The translations under genes were made by a program, and so were the position numbers. Positions 8,053 to 16,978 of a stretch of 64,000 bases of DNA are shown one piece after another (position 1 is the first letter of the stretch; each line of letters begins with the position of its first letter). Origin of the DNA: Fictibacillus barbaricus (GTDB lineage: Bacteria > Bacillota > Bacilli > Bacillales > Fictibacillaceae); the NCBI RefSeq assembly GCF_014635025.1, contig NZ_BMCE01000001.1, forward strand, positions 806,001-870,000, read 5' to 3'. Below the pieces are notes generated by a model. It made no database searches, was not told the DNA's origin, and was given only the letters and a program-made list of their open reading frames with translations.

Positions 8053-8907
8053 ATGAAACCTATTCATAAAGACACACATATCGGTAGCGTTACATTAAAA
8101 GTAAGAGATCTAGAGAGCATTACTAACTTTTATACAGGAACAATGGGGTTGAAAATTTTGTCTCAAACTGAGTCTGTTGTTCATTTAACAGCGGATGGGG
8201 AAACACCGCTGCTCATTCTAGAAGGAAATCCAGAGCTTAAACAGAGGCCCATTAAAAGTGCGGGGTTATATCACTTGGCTTTACTTGTTCCAACCAGAAA
8301 AGATCTTGCCAACATTCTTTATCACTTTATTGAAACCAAAACTCATTTAGCTGGTGCATCCAATCATAAGTTTAGTGAAGCTATTTATCTACAGGACCCT
8401 GAAAATAATGGCATCGAAGTTTATCGAGACGTAGATCGTGCAGATTGGATCCGGGATGAAAGAGGAAAATTGCCTGCAGTCAGCGAACCATTAGATGTAC
8501 ATGGATTATTAGAGGAAAGGGATGCAAAAATTTGGAGCGGCATTCCTGAAAAGACAGTTATGGGGCATGTTCATTTAAATGTAACCAGTATTCCAGAAGC
8601 TGAAGAGTTTTATGTGAATGTTCTAGGTTTTGAAGAACAGACCAGAATGGCAAACCATGCGCTTTTCATATCAGCGGGCGGATATCACCATCACATCGCA
8701 TTAAACATCTGGAATGGTCCGAATGCTGTCAAAGTTTCACCTGAAACAACAGGTCTTTTACACTATGAAATTATTGTTCCGTCAAAAGCAGAAATCCAAC
8801 ATGTAGAGCGTGCGCTTGAAATCAGTCAAACTCCTTTTAGAAAAGAAGGAGAGATACTAACACTAAAAGATCCTGCGGGCAATGGTGTCATCATAAAGTC
8901 ACGTTAA
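8053..8907 (+). CDS. VOC-family extradiol dioxygenase (CatE-like)
   Basis: This 284-residue protein has two vicinal-oxygen-chelate halves (about 9-130 and 170-284). The second half carries the expected metal ligands: His in MGHVHLNV, His in SAGGYHHHIALN and Glu in HYEIIVP. It resembles B. subtilis CatE/YfiE (catechol 2,3-dioxygenase) over its length, including LLILEGNP, GLYHLALLVP and YLQDPENNGIEVY. It probably cleaves a catechol-type ring using Fe(II). The true substrate could be another diol or quinone. GAAAGAAGG lies before ATG 8053. It is monocistronic with no neighbouring degradation genes. Confidence 0.82.
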   Translation: MKPIHKDTHIGSVTLKVRDLESITNFYTGTMGLKILSQTESVVHLTADGETPLLILEGNPELKQRPIKSAGLYHLALLVPTRKDLANILYHFIETKTHLAGASNHKFSEAIYLQDPENNGIEVYRDVDRADWIRDERGKLPAVSEPLDVHGLLEERDAKIWSGIPEKTVMGHVHLNVTSIPEAEEFYVNVLGFEEQTRMANHALFISAGGYHHHIALNIWNGPNAVKVSPETTGLLHYEIIVPSKAEIQHVERALEISQTPFRKEGEILTLKDPAGNGVIIKSR

Positions 8908-8984
8908 GTTTACAGCTATAGGTTATCTGGGAATGATTTATGTAAAAGAAAGTACTGAATAATGACTGCAAAGAGGGGGGCTTT

Positions 8985-9659
8985 ATGAAGAAGAACACGT
9001 TGGTAAAGTTAGCGGCCATACTTCTTATTGTTATTGCCTTGTTAGCACTAAACCACTTTGTTTTTAAAGTCACCCCTATCTCATTACGTGATTGGGTCCT
9101 ATCCTTTGGTATGGTGGCACCTATAATCTATGTCATATTAAACGTCATTCGCCCTTTTACATTGTTTCCAATCTCTGTTTTATCCCTGGCAGGCGGTTTA
9201 GCCTTCGGCGTCATCTGGGGTACCGTTTATACTGTATTCTCTGCAACTATTGGGGCTATCCTTTCGTTTTATATTGCAAAACACCTTGGTTCGAGATGGC
9301 TAAAGAACAAAACAGATACACCTTCCAGGGTTGTGCAATGGCAAAACCAATTGAAAGACAAAGGATTTCTATATATTTTGTTACTCCGAATCATCCCCAT
9401 TCTAAACTTCGATCTTGTAAGTTACGTGGCTGGGATTTCAAAACTGAAGCTTAGATCGTACATTTTTGCAACAATGCTCGGAGTTCTTCCAGGTACACTC
9501 GCATACAATTTGTTAGGTGACAGTTTTATTAAAGGTAACGGGACAGCAATTGCTGTAGCTGTAACCTTAGTTCTATTCGTAGCATGTATTCCGGTAATCG
9601 TAAAGAATAAAAAGCTGATGACAGATCAGATGCAGCGCCATAAAGAAGATAATGTATAA
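8985..9659 (+). CDS. TVP38/TMEM64 family membrane protein
   Basis: This 224-residue membrane protein has a VTT/SNARE-associated domain. It contains about six hydrophobic segments, the motif FPISVLSLAGGLAFG, the small-residue stretch SATIGAILSFYIAKHLGSRW, and LLRIIPILNFDLVSYVAG with GTLAYN. These are characteristic of the DedA-related TVP38 family, whose members are thought to act as lipid scramblases or to support envelope homeostasis. AGGGGGG (about 8974-8980) precedes ATG 8985. A terminator directly follows, so it is a single-gene unit. Specific function is unknown. Confidence 0.85.
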   Translation: MKKNTLVKLAAILLIVIALLALNHFVFKVTPISLRDWVLSFGMVAPIIYVILNVIRPFTLFPISVLSLAGGLAFGVIWGTVYTVFSATIGAILSFYIAKHLGSRWLKNKTDTPSRVVQWQNQLKDKGFLYILLLRIIPILNFDLVSYVAGISKLKLRSYIFATMLGVLPGTLAYNLLGDSFIKGNGTAIAVAVTLVLFVACIPVIVKNKKLMTDQMQRHKEDNV

Positions 9660-9660
9660 A

Positions 9661-9689
9661 CCTTGCTAAGATTTAAAGCAAGGTTTTTT
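9661..9689 (+). terminator. Terminator after the TVP38 gene
   Basis: CCTTGCT (9661-9667) pairs with AGCAAGG (9677-9683), followed by six T. Confidence 0.85.
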
Positions 9690-9849
9690 GTTTTGTTCAT
9701 TGAAAAGCGGCAAATCTCGTCAGATTCGGTTTTACGGTACTCATGTAATAGAGTTACAATCCGTTTCCTCAAAACTTCACGTCCTCGACCTTCCTAATTC
9801 TGAATGAACAAATGATTTACGTGTTTTGAGCATAATACTTGTTCCTTAT

Positions 9850-9864
9850 TAATAATTATTATAA
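9850..9864 (+). promoter_or_regulatory. PerR-like box upstream of ykuU
   Basis: TAATAATTATTATAA matches the PerR consensus TTATAATNATTATAA at 13 of 14 defined positions. It lies just upstream of the -35 hexamer (9872). AT-rich sequence can match by chance, but the downstream genes are peroxide-defence genes. Confidence 0.6.
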
Positions 9865-9871
9865 ATTAGTA

Positions 9872-9899
9872 TTGACTTCAAATAAGAAGTAAGTATAAT
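9872..9899 (+). promoter_or_regulatory. SigA-type promoter of the ykuU-ykuV-dps operon
   Basis: TTGACT (9872-9877) and TATAAT (9894-9899) are separated by 16 bp. Predicted start is near 9906, just before the Fur-like box. Confidence 0.75.
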
Positions 9900-9917
9900 T
9901 AAGAATGTGAAGAAAAC

Positions 9918-9940
9918 GTGATAATGATTTTCATTATCAC
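9918..9940 (+). promoter_or_regulatory. Fur-like box between promoter and ykuU
   Basis: GATAATGATTTTCATTATC (9920-9938) matches the 19-bp Fur consensus at 17 positions and is a near-palindrome with TGATAAT ends. The G/C bases near the ends favour Fur over PerR. It lies just downstream of the predicted start, where a repressor would block transcription. Confidence 0.7.
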
Positions 9941-9961
9941 TTAAAAGGAGTGAAGATTTCA

Positions 9962-10504
9962 ATGGCAGAACGTATGGTAGGTAAACAAGCACCTCGCTTT
10001 GAAATGGAAGCGATCATGCCAAATAAAGAAACGAAAAAAGTAAGTTTGGAAGAGAACATGAAAAATGGAAAATGGACTGTTCTTTTCTTTTATCCGATGG
10101 ACTTTACCTTTGTGTGTCCGACTGAAATTACAGCACTGTCTGATCGCTACGAGGAATTTGAAGATTTGGATGCAGAGGTAATCGGCGTTTCTACAGATAC
10201 CGTCCACACGCATCTAGCTTGGATTAACACAAGCCGTGAAGATAACGGACTAGGAGAATTAAATTACCCTCTAGCTGCAGATACGAACCACCGTGTGTCC
10301 CGTGACTATGGCGTATTAATTGAAGAAGAAGGGATTGCCCTAAGAGGGCTGTTCATTATCAATCCAGAAGGTGAGATGATGTATCAAGTTGTCTTCCACA
10401 ACAACATCGGACGAGATGCTGACGAAACATTGCGTGTTCTTCAAGCACTGCAAACAGGTGGCCTTTGCCCTGCAAACTGGAAGCCAGGACAAAAAACACT
10501 TTAA
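9962..10504 (+). CDS. ykuU: 2-Cys peroxiredoxin (YkuU-like)
   Basis: This 180-residue AhpC/TSA peroxiredoxin has its peroxidatic Cys52 in DFTFVCPTE and a resolving Cys169 in GGLCPANW. It reduces hydrogen and organic peroxides in the cytoplasm, recycled by a thioredoxin-like partner. It resembles B. subtilis YkuU from start to end, beginning MAERMVGKQAPRFEMEA. ATG 9962 is chosen by that similarity and by AAGGAG at 9945-9950. The GTG at 9950 overlaps the ribosome site. It heads an operon with ykuV and dps behind PerR-like and Fur-like boxes. Confidence 0.92.
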   Translation: MAERMVGKQAPRFEMEAIMPNKETKKVSLEENMKNGKWTVLFFYPMDFTFVCPTEITALSDRYEEFEDLDAEVIGVSTDTVHTHLAWINTSREDNGLGELNYPLAADTNHRVSRDYGVLIEEEGIALRGLFIINPEGEMMYQVVFHNNIGRDADETLRVLQALQTGGLCPANWKPGQKTL

Positions 10505-10582
10505 TAACAAAGATCTGTAATCAACAGGGCTCACTTAATAAAAAAAATTTGAACAAACGTTTAACTTTGGAGGGAATAAAAG

Positions 10583-11032
10583 ATGAAATTACGTGAACAA
10601 ATGCCTGAACTTGATGGTGCTGCAGCATGGTTAAATGATGAAGTAAAAAAAGAAGAACTAGTTGGAGAAAAAGCTACTTTGATTCATTTCTGGTCTGTTA
10701 GCTGCGGACTGTGTAAGGAAGCTATGCCTGAAGTGAATGAACTGCGTGACGAATATGAAGATGATCTGAACGTAGTGGCGGTCCACATGCCTCGATCTGA
10801 AAACGATCTTGATATGAGTGTAATTGAACAGATGGCAATTGGACATGATATTACTCAGCCGGTCTACGTAGACAGTGAGCATAAACTCACTGATGCATTT
10901 GAAAACAAATATGTGCCTGCATACTATGTTTTTGATAAAGAAGGAAAGCTGCGCCACTTCCAAGCAGGTGGAAGCGGAATGGACATGCTTCGTAAACGAT
11001 TAAACCGTGTTCTAAACGAAGAAACAAAATAG
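10583..11032 (+). CDS. ykuV: Thiol-disulfide oxidoreductase YkuV
   Basis: This 149-residue cytoplasmic thioredoxin-fold protein has active site Cys41-Gly-Leu-Cys44 ([14 protein letters not shown]) and the cis-Pro region YVPAYYVFD. It resembles B. subtilis YkuV closely (MKLRxxMPEL start, DITQPxxVDS, FQAGGSGM). It has no signal peptide, so it probably reduces YkuU or other oxidised thiols in the cytosol. GGAGGG precedes the ATG by about 9 nt. It lies 78 bp after ykuU and 11 bp before dps, without a terminator between them. Confidence 0.92.
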   Translation: MKLREQMPELDGAAAWLNDEVKKEELVGEKATLIHFWSVSCGLCKEAMPEVNELRDEYEDDLNVVAVHMPRSENDLDMSVIEQMAIGHDITQPVYVDSEHKLTDAFENKYVPAYYVFDKEGKLRHFQAGGSGMDMLRKRLNRVLNEETK

Positions 11033-11043
11033 GAGATGATACG

Positions 11044-11478
11044 ATGAATACGATCCAAGATGTACTGAATCGCCAAGTTGCCAATTGGAATATGCTATTC
11101 GTAAAGTTGCACAACTACCATTGGTACGTTAAAGGACCTCACTTTTTTACATTGCATGAGAAATTCGAGGAGCTTTATAATGAGGCGGCAACAAACATTG
11201 ATGAATTGGCAGAACGACTGCTCGTTTTAAAAGGTACGCCTGTTGCTACGATGAAAGAATACCTTGAGATGTCTACTGTAAAAGAAGCGAATGGCGGCGA
11301 AACAGCTGAGGAAATGGTTCAAAGTGTTATTAAAGATTTTGAGCTTTTGATCTCTGAGATTAAAGAAGGTATGGAAGTAACTGAGCGTGAAGGTGATGAG
11401 GTTACCCATGATATGCTTCTTTCCGTTCGTGAAAGCCTTGCAAAACATAACTGGATGCTGCGAGCATTTGTGAGTTGA
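11044..11478 (+). CDS. dps: Dps/ferritin-like DNA-protection protein
   Basis: This 144-residue four-helix Dps protein forms a dodecamer that oxidises Fe(II) with hydrogen peroxide and stores iron. The ferroxidase ligands His26, His38, Asp53 and Glu57 keep the family spacing (12, 15, 4), in [19 protein letters not shown] and [10 protein letters not shown]. It removes the iron that would turn residual peroxide into hydroxyl radicals, complementing YkuU/YkuV. It is the last gene of the operon, with a terminator directly after it. The paired iron- and peroxide-type operators upstream fit its role. Confidence 0.92.
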   Translation: MNTIQDVLNRQVANWNMLFVKLHNYHWYVKGPHFFTLHEKFEELYNEAATNIDELAERLLVLKGTPVATMKEYLEMSTVKEANGGETAEEMVQSVIKDFELLISEIKEGMEVTEREGDEVTHDMLLSVRESLAKHNWMLRAFVS

Positions 11479-11486
11479 ATTGACAA

Positions 11487-11514
11487 AGAGTGACTTGAGT
11501 CGCTCTTTTTTTTT
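11487..11514 (+). terminator. Terminator after dps
   Basis: AGAGTGAC (11487-11494) pairs with GTCGCTCT (11499-11506), tetraloop TTGA, then eight T. Confidence 0.88.
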
Positions 11515-11610
11515 GTATCTATCTATCTAAAAATTGTAATAATTCTGCATTTTAGTGTGGTTTATGCTAAAATATTTGAAGTAACTACAAATTCCAAAAG
11601 GAGGAAAAAC

Positions 11611-12597
11611 ATGAAAAAGGGGATTGCTTTTATTTTCGTTTTACTTTTGGCATTTTCACTTGCAGCATGTGGGCAGAAGATTGAAACACCATCTGAAAAG
11701 AAAGAATCAGGTGAAAGTCCTGCATTAAACCTTGACCGAATCAGTATTGTGACAGGCGGTACGGGTGGTACATATTATCCACTTGGTGGAGAAATGGCGA
11801 AAATTGTTGGTGATGAGTTAGACATTGAGGCAAATTCACAAGCTTCAGGAGCTTCTGTTGAAAACATGCAGCTTCTACAAGATGGTGATGCTGATGTGGC
11901 ATTCACACAAACAGATATTGCTAGCTACGCAGTAGAAGGTAAAGAGATGTTCAAAGAGAAAGTCGATCAAGTAACAGGAATCGGTACGTTATATCCTGAA
12001 ACGATTCAAATCGTTACGCTGAAAGACAGCGGCATTAAGAGTGTTGAAGATTTAAAAGGCAAGAAGGTTTCGGTTGGAGCACCTGGAAGCGGAACGTTTG
12101 CCAATGCTGAACAAATCTTAAAAATTCATGGTATGACGATGGAAGATATTGATGCACAGCACCTTTCTTTTGATGAGTCTGCAGAAAGTATTCAGGACAA
12201 AAACATTCAAGCTGCATTTATCACAGCGGGAACACCGACTGGAGCTGTTGAAGCATTATCCGCAACAAATCCTGTTACGATTATTCCAATCGCTGACGAC
12301 AAGGTTAAAGAACTAATCGAAGCACATCCTTATTACATTGAGGATACAGTTAAGAGCGGAACGTATAAGCTGGAAGCCGATGTGAAGACGGTAGCTGTTC
12401 TTTCTATGCTGACTGTTCGTAAAGATATGGAAGAGGACGCAGTGTACGCGATTACAAAAGCGATCTTTGACAATACAGATAAGATCAGTCACGCAAAAGG
12501 TGAGCTTATCTCTCCAGAGAAAGCAGTAGAAGGAATGGGAATCGACCTTCACCCTGGAGCTAAAAAGTATTTTGAAGAAAAAGGAATTTTAAAATAA
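11611..12597 (+). CDS. TAXI-family TRAP transporter solute-binding lipoprotein
   Basis: This 328-residue protein begins with a lipoprotein signal (KKG, hydrophobic stretch, LAAC with lipidated Cys20). The body has TAXI hallmarks: IVTGGTGGTYYPLGGEMAKI, then DVAFTQTDIASYAVEG and a GAPGSGT motif. TAXI proteins capture dicarboxylates, glutamate or similar acids outside the membrane for a TRAP permease. ATG 11611 is chosen because AAGGAGG (11598-11604) sits 6 nt upstream and it gives a proper signal peptide. The longer frame from 11557 does not. It is the first gene of a three-gene TRAP operon. Confidence 0.92.
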   Translation: MKKGIAFIFVLLLAFSLAACGQKIETPSEKKESGESPALNLDRISIVTGGTGGTYYPLGGEMAKIVGDELDIEANSQASGASVENMQLLQDGDADVAFTQTDIASYAVEGKEMFKEKVDQVTGIGTLYPETIQIVTLKDSGIKSVEDLKGKKVSVGAPGSGTFANAEQILKIHGMTMEDIDAQHLSFDESAESIQDKNIQAAFITAGTPTGAVEALSATNPVTIIPIADDKVKELIEAHPYYIEDTVKSGTYKLEADVKTVAVLSMLTVRKDMEEDAVYAITKAIFDNTDKISHAKGELISPEKAVEGMGIDLHPGAKKYFEEKGILK

Positions 12598-12600
12598 GAG

Positions 12601-13152
12601 GTGTTGGCATGGGCTGAAGAGATTTCTTTAGTCCATGTATTCTTTATGAAGCGAATTAATGTAATCATCTTTGTTGTTATGTGTCTCTCTGCTGCCATGA
12701 TGTATCCGTTCTTGTCGGGCGTGGTTATAGAAGAGGGTGAGACGGGGAAATTGCTGGCTTTCTTTAAAATGGAGCCAAGTAAAGAATTTAGTATCACATA
12801 CATACACTCAATCCATAAAACGCCTGTTCTCGAAACATACCATATCAATCAAGAGGGGCAGATTGTACAGACTGAAATGAGGTTCGAGGAATTTGGCGTT
12901 GGTATGCCTTCTGGGGCAACCGGAAACGAAGTGTTTACACAAAAAGACGGAACGTATATTTTGTCAAACATGAATAGAACGTTTCCTTCACTAGATATTC
13001 GGACCGGACAGATTATAGCCAATCATACACTTCTGTTTGAAGGACGTGAATATCCGTTTTCAAGCTTTAGTGAAAAAGGTTCATGGGTCCGATTAAAAAC
13101 AGAAAAGTTGAATGTATGGCAATGGATGATTGGAGGGAAAAAACTTGGATAA
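12601..13152 (+). CDS. DUF1850 protein of the TAXI-TRAP operon
   Basis: This frame lies between the binding protein and the fused permease and overlaps the permease start by 8 nt. It has one N-terminal hydrophobic helix (about residues 19-38), then an extracytoplasmic domain with ITYIHSIHKTPVLETYHI and GVGMPSG, as in DUF1850 proteins, which usually travel with TAXI-type TRAP systems. An accessory role is inferred. The start is uncertain. GTG 12601 opens the frame only 3 bp after the previous stop with a weak ribosome site. ATG 12646 gives a cleaner membrane start but has no visible ribosome site. Confidence 0.78.
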   Translation: MLAWAEEISLVHVFFMKRINVIIFVVMCLSAAMMYPFLSGVVIEEGETGKLLAFFKMEPSKEFSITYIHSIHKTPVLETYHINQEGQIVQTEMRFEEFGVGMPSGATGNEVFTQKDGTYILSNMNRTFPSLDIRTGQIIANHTLLFEGREYPFSSFSEKGSWVRLKTEKLNVWQWMIGGKKLG

Positions 13153-15130
13153 CAAAAAAGAAGTGCAGCGTGAACAAATATCAGATCAAGCTGTACAGGA
13201 ATTGATGGAAAAGTACGATCCTGAAGCAGGTTTTCGTAAATTAAAAGGTGCCCTATACTGGATTACACTGATCGGCCTAGTTGCTTTTTCTTTATTCCAG
13301 TTGTATACAGCGATTTTCGGTGTCTTGCCTGCTCAGCTGCAACGCACGATCCATTTAGGTTTTGCACTAACTTTAATCTTTTTATTATTTCCGGCATCTA
13401 AAAAGAAGCGTGAGAAGAAACAGCGTTTTCAAGTAGCCTGGTATGACATGGTGCTTGCTGCATTATCCATAGCAGTCGGATCCTATTGGTACGTATTTAT
13501 GGACGACCTTGTAATGAGGGTTGGAAGACTTACGACTCAGGATTTCATAGTAGGTGTGATTGCAATCCTTCTTGTCTTGGAAGCAACAAGACGCGTCGTT
13601 GGACTTCCGATTACTTTCATCGCGGGCTTTTTCTTGCTATACGCTTATTTTGGACCTTATATGCCAGGGTTCTTAGAGCATAAAGGGTTAACTATTGAAC
13701 GTATTGTAAGAACAATGTTTTTTACAACAGAAGGAATTCTAGGTACACCGCTCGCGGTTTCATCTACATATATCTTCTTATTCCTCTTGTTTGGAGCATT
13801 TCTTGTCAAGACAGGTGTAGGGGAATATTTTAATGATCTATCTATCGTTATTGCGGGAAGACGTGTCGGAGGCCCTGCTAAGGTAGCGATTTTTTCAAGT
13901 GCCCTTCAAGGAACGATCAGTGGAAGTTCGGTTGCAAACGTTGTAACGTCTGGGGCTTTTACCATTCCGATGATGAAACGTTTAGGCTATGATAAAAACT
14001 TTGCTGGAGCTGTTGAGGCTGCTTCTTCTACAGGAGGGCAGATCATGCCGCCGGTTATGGGTGCTGCAGCATTCCTTATGGTTGAATTTATCGGAGGCGG
14101 CATCACGTATTGGGATATCGCAAAAGCTGCTGCCATCCCTGCTATTCTCTATTTTGCAGGGATCTGGATCATGACCCACTTTGAAGCGAAACGGATCGGT
14201 CTAAGAGGACTTTCCCGTGAAGAGATGCCCGAAACGAAAAGAGTTATCAAACAAATTTACTTATTGATTCCGATCGTCGTGGTTATTATCCTCTTAATGG
14301 GCGGGATGAGTGTAACGAAAGCCGCGCTATGGTCGATCGTCAGTGCGATTGCAGTTGGCATGTTCAATAAGCAAACACGAATGGGGCCAAAGCTCTTTAT
14401 TGAAGCGTTAGCAGATGGTGCCAGAACTGCTCTTGGCGTCGCAGCGGCTACGGCAGCAGCAGGTATGATCGTCGGTGTTGTTACGGTAACGGGTGTTGGG
14501 CTAAAGATGGCTAACGGCTTGCTTGAACTTTCAGGCGGATACTTGATTCCAACGCTGATTTTAACGATGGTTGCATCGCTCGTACTTGGCATGGGGTCAC
14601 CAACGACAGCTAACTATGTCATAACGTCTACCATTGCGGCACCTGCTATTCTGTTGTTCGGTGTTCCGGATCTATCGGCGCACATGTTTGTATTCTATTT
14701 CGGCATTATTGCAGATATCACGCCTCCGGTAGCACTTGCGGCATTTGCTGCAGCTGGTGTTTCTGGCGGTGAGCCGATACGGACCGGGATCATATCATCG
14801 AAACTCGCTATTGCGGCGTTTATTATTCCTTACATCTTCGTTATCTCACCGCAGCTCATGCTGATTGATACGACATGGACTGAAGCGGTGTGGGTCATCT
14901 CAACGGCATTTGTTGGAATGATCGCGATCGGGGCAGGAATGATCGGATATTGGATGCGTCCTCTTAATTGGTTAGAAAGAATAGCAGCAGTTGTGATCGG
15001 TTTCCTGCTTATCTACCCGGAGGGCATTTACAGTGCGATCGGTCTTGCTGCGTTTGCTCTTATGCTTGGAAGCCAATACTGGCTATTAAAAAAAGACAAC
15101 ATGCAAGCTCCATCATCACCAGCGCTCTGA
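13145..15130 (+). CDS. TRAP transporter fused permease (DctQM type, TAXI family)
   Basis: This 661-residue membrane protein joins the small 4-helix DctQ part (about 30-175) to the large 12-helix DctM part. Motifs of the DctM half include SALQGTISGSSVANVVTSGAFTIP (split here as SALQGTISGS and SVANVVTSGAF), SSTGGQIMPPVMGAAAF, and LGMGSPTTANYVITS with ITPPVALAAFAAAG near the end. It imports the solute bound by the TAXI lipoprotein using an ion gradient. TTG 13145 is preferred because GGAGGG (13132-13137) lies 7 nt upstream. A TTG at 13130 would be within that site. The operon ends at a terminator. Confidence 0.92.
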   Translation: MDNKKEVQREQISDQAVQELMEKYDPEAGFRKLKGALYWITLIGLVAFSLFQLYTAIFGVLPAQLQRTIHLGFALTLIFLLFPASKKKREKKQRFQVAWYDMVLAALSIAVGSYWYVFMDDLVMRVGRLTTQDFIVGVIAILLVLEATRRVVGLPITFIAGFFLLYAYFGPYMPGFLEHKGLTIERIVRTMFFTTEGILGTPLAVSSTYIFLFLLFGAFLVKTGVGEYFNDLSIVIAGRRVGGPAKVAIFSSALQGTISGSSVANVVTSGAFTIPMMKRLGYDKNFAGAVEAASSTGGQIMPPVMGAAAFLMVEFIGGGITYWDIAKAAAIPAILYFAGIWIMTHFEAKRIGLRGLSREEMPETKRVIKQIYLLIPIVVVIILLMGGMSVTKAALWSIVSAIAVGMFNKQTRMGPKLFIEALADGARTALGVAAATAAAGMIVGVVTVTGVGLKMANGLLELSGGYLIPTLILTMVASLVLGMGSPTTANYVITSTIAAPAILLFGVPDLSAHMFVFYFGIIADITPPVALAAFAAAGVSGGEPIRTGIISSKLAIAAFIIPYIFVISPQLMLIDTTWTEAVWVISTAFVGMIAIGAGMIGYWMRPLNWLERIAAVVIGFLLIYPEGIYSAIGLAAFALMLGSQYWLLKKDNMQAPSSPAL

Positions 15131-15138
15131 TTGAATGC

Positions 15139-15170
15139 AAGCCCAAAGGCTTAGGCTTTTGGGCTTTTTT
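15139..15170 (+). terminator. Terminator of the TRAP operon
   Basis: AAGCCCAAA pairs with TTTGGGCTT around a short loop, followed by six T. Confidence 0.88.
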
Positions 15171-15282
15171 GTGCAGTTAAAGTTTAAAAAATTCACAGTG
15201 GGTACAAGATTGTAAAGTTGAACAGGTTTCATTTATGATACAATCATTGGGAATGTGTTTTTTATAAAGGAGAGAACCTATT

Positions 15283-16902
15283 ATGATTACGGTAACTAAC
15301 GTTGGTCTTCGCTACGGCGACCGCAAGCTGTTTGAAGACGTTAATATAAAGTTCACACCAGGAAACTGCTACGGTCTAATCGGTGCGAACGGTGCGGGAA
15401 AATCTACATTTTTAAAAATTCTTTCTGGTGAGATCGAGGCACAGACAGGTGACGTGCATATGACCCCAGGTGAGCGTTTAGCAGTATTAAAGCAGAACCA
15501 CTTTGAATACGAAGATCAAGAAGTGCTGCAGACGGTTATCATGGGACACACTCGTCTTTATGAAGTGATGCTGGAGAAGGACGCAATCTATATGAAGGCT
15601 GATTTCTCTGACGAGGATGGTATTCGTGCTGCTGAACTTGAAGGTGAGTTTGCTGAGCTAAACGGTTGGGAAGCTGAGTCTGAAGCGGCGATCCTATTAA
15701 AAGGTCTTGGTATTAAAGAAGACCTTCATACGAAGAAACTTGCTGATTTAACTGGTTCTGAAAAAGTAAAAGTGTTGCTTGCTCAAGCACTTTTTGGTAA
15801 ACCAGATGTTCTATTGCTGGATGAGCCTACGAACAACTTGGACCTTCAAGCGATTCAGTGGCTTGAAGACTTCCTGATCAACTTTGAGAACACTGTTATC
15901 GTTGTATCCCATGACCGTCACTTCTTAAACAAAGTATGTACGCACATGGCTGACCTTGACTTCGGTAAGATCCAGATCTATGTAGGAAACTATGATTTCT
16001 GGTATGAATCTTCTCAATTAGCACTTAGGATGGCTCAAGATCAAAACAAGAAAAAAGAAGAGAAGATCAAGGAACTTCAGGCGTTCGTTGCGCGATTCAG
16101 TGCGAATGCTTCTAAATCCAAACAAGCTACATCTCGTAAGAAGCTTTTAGATAAAATCTCTTTAGATGATATCAGACCTTCTTCTCGTAAATATCCGTAT
16201 GTGAATTTTGGCATCAACCGTGAGATCGGTAATGACCTTCTTCGTGTAGAGGGACTTACAAAAACGATCGATGGCGTAAAAATTCTGGATAACGTAAGCT
16301 TTGTTATGAACAAAGATGACAAGATTGCTTTTGTTGGTAAAGAAGAAATTGCGATTTCCACATTGTTTAAAATTTTGATGGGCGAGATGGAAGCGGACAG
16401 CGGAACATACAAATGGGGTGTAACAACTTCTCAAGCGTTCTTCCCGCGTGACAACTCTAAGTATTTTGAGGGCAGTGAGCAGACACTTGTTGACTGGCTG
16501 CGACAGTACTCTCCTGAAGATCAGACGGAAAGCTTCCTTCGTGGTTTCCTTGGCCGCATGCTTTTCTCTGGTGAGGAAGTAATGAAGAAGCCTTCTGTAT
16601 TATCAGGGGGAGAGAAAGTACGCTGTATGCTTTCTAAGATGATGCTTAGTGGATCAAACGTATTGATCATGGACGATCCAACGAACCACTTGGATCTAGA
16701 ATCTATTACTGCATTAAACAACGGTTTAATCAGCTATAAAGGATCATTGCTATTTACTTCTCATGACCATCAGTTCGTTGAGACGATTGCGAACCGTATC
16801 ATCGAGATCACACCAAAAGGAATCATTGATAAGCAGATGTCTTATGATGAATACTTGGCAAATGATGAGCTGAAAAAACAGCGTCAGCTTATGTATCAAT
16901 AA
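15283..16902 (+). CDS. ykpA: ABC-F family ATPase (YkpA-like)
   Basis: This 539-residue protein has two ATP-binding domains and no membrane segments, as in ABC-F factors that act on ribosomes. Domain 1 has normal Walker A (GANGAGKS, 34-41) and Walker B (LLLDEPTNNLDL). The linker (about 245-300) is basic and helical. Domain 2 has signature LSGGEKVRCMLSKMM, but Walker A reads GKEEIAIST (352-360) without the usual Lys, and Walker B has Asp464-Asp465 where Asp-Glu is normal. It resembles B. subtilis YkpA. Whether these changes are shared by all YkpA proteins cannot be told here. AAAGGAGAG precedes ATG 15283, and a terminator follows. Confidence 0.87.
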   Translation: MITVTNVGLRYGDRKLFEDVNIKFTPGNCYGLIGANGAGKSTFLKILSGEIEAQTGDVHMTPGERLAVLKQNHFEYEDQEVLQTVIMGHTRLYEVMLEKDAIYMKADFSDEDGIRAAELEGEFAELNGWEAESEAAILLKGLGIKEDLHTKKLADLTGSEKVKVLLAQALFGKPDVLLLDEPTNNLDLQAIQWLEDFLINFENTVIVVSHDRHFLNKVCTHMADLDFGKIQIYVGNYDFWYESSQLALRMAQDQNKKKEEKIKELQAFVARFSANASKSKQATSRKKLLDKISLDDIRPSSRKYPYVNFGINREIGNDLLRVEGLTKTIDGVKILDNVSFVMNKDDKIAFVGKEEIAISTLFKILMGEMEADSGTYKWGVTTSQAFFPRDNSKYFEGSEQTLVDWLRQYSPEDQTESFLRGFLGRMLFSGEEVMKKPSVLSGGEKVRCMLSKMMLSGSNVLIMDDPTNHLDLESITALNNGLISYKGSLLFTSHDHQFVETIANRIIEITPKGIIDKQMSYDEYLANDELKKQRQLMYQ

Positions 16903-16910
16903 TTTAAAAA

Positions 16911-16951
16911 AGGAGTGTTAAGTCTGAAACAGGATTTAACGCTCCTTTTTT
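16911..16951 (+). terminator. Terminator after ykpA
   Basis: AGGAGTGTTAA (16911-16921) pairs with TTAACGCTCCT (16936-16946) with one G-T pair, then six T. It decides against ATG 16952 as the start of the next gene. Confidence 0.88.
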
Positions 16952-16978
16952 ATGTACATGTTAAAGGGGGAGAAAGGT

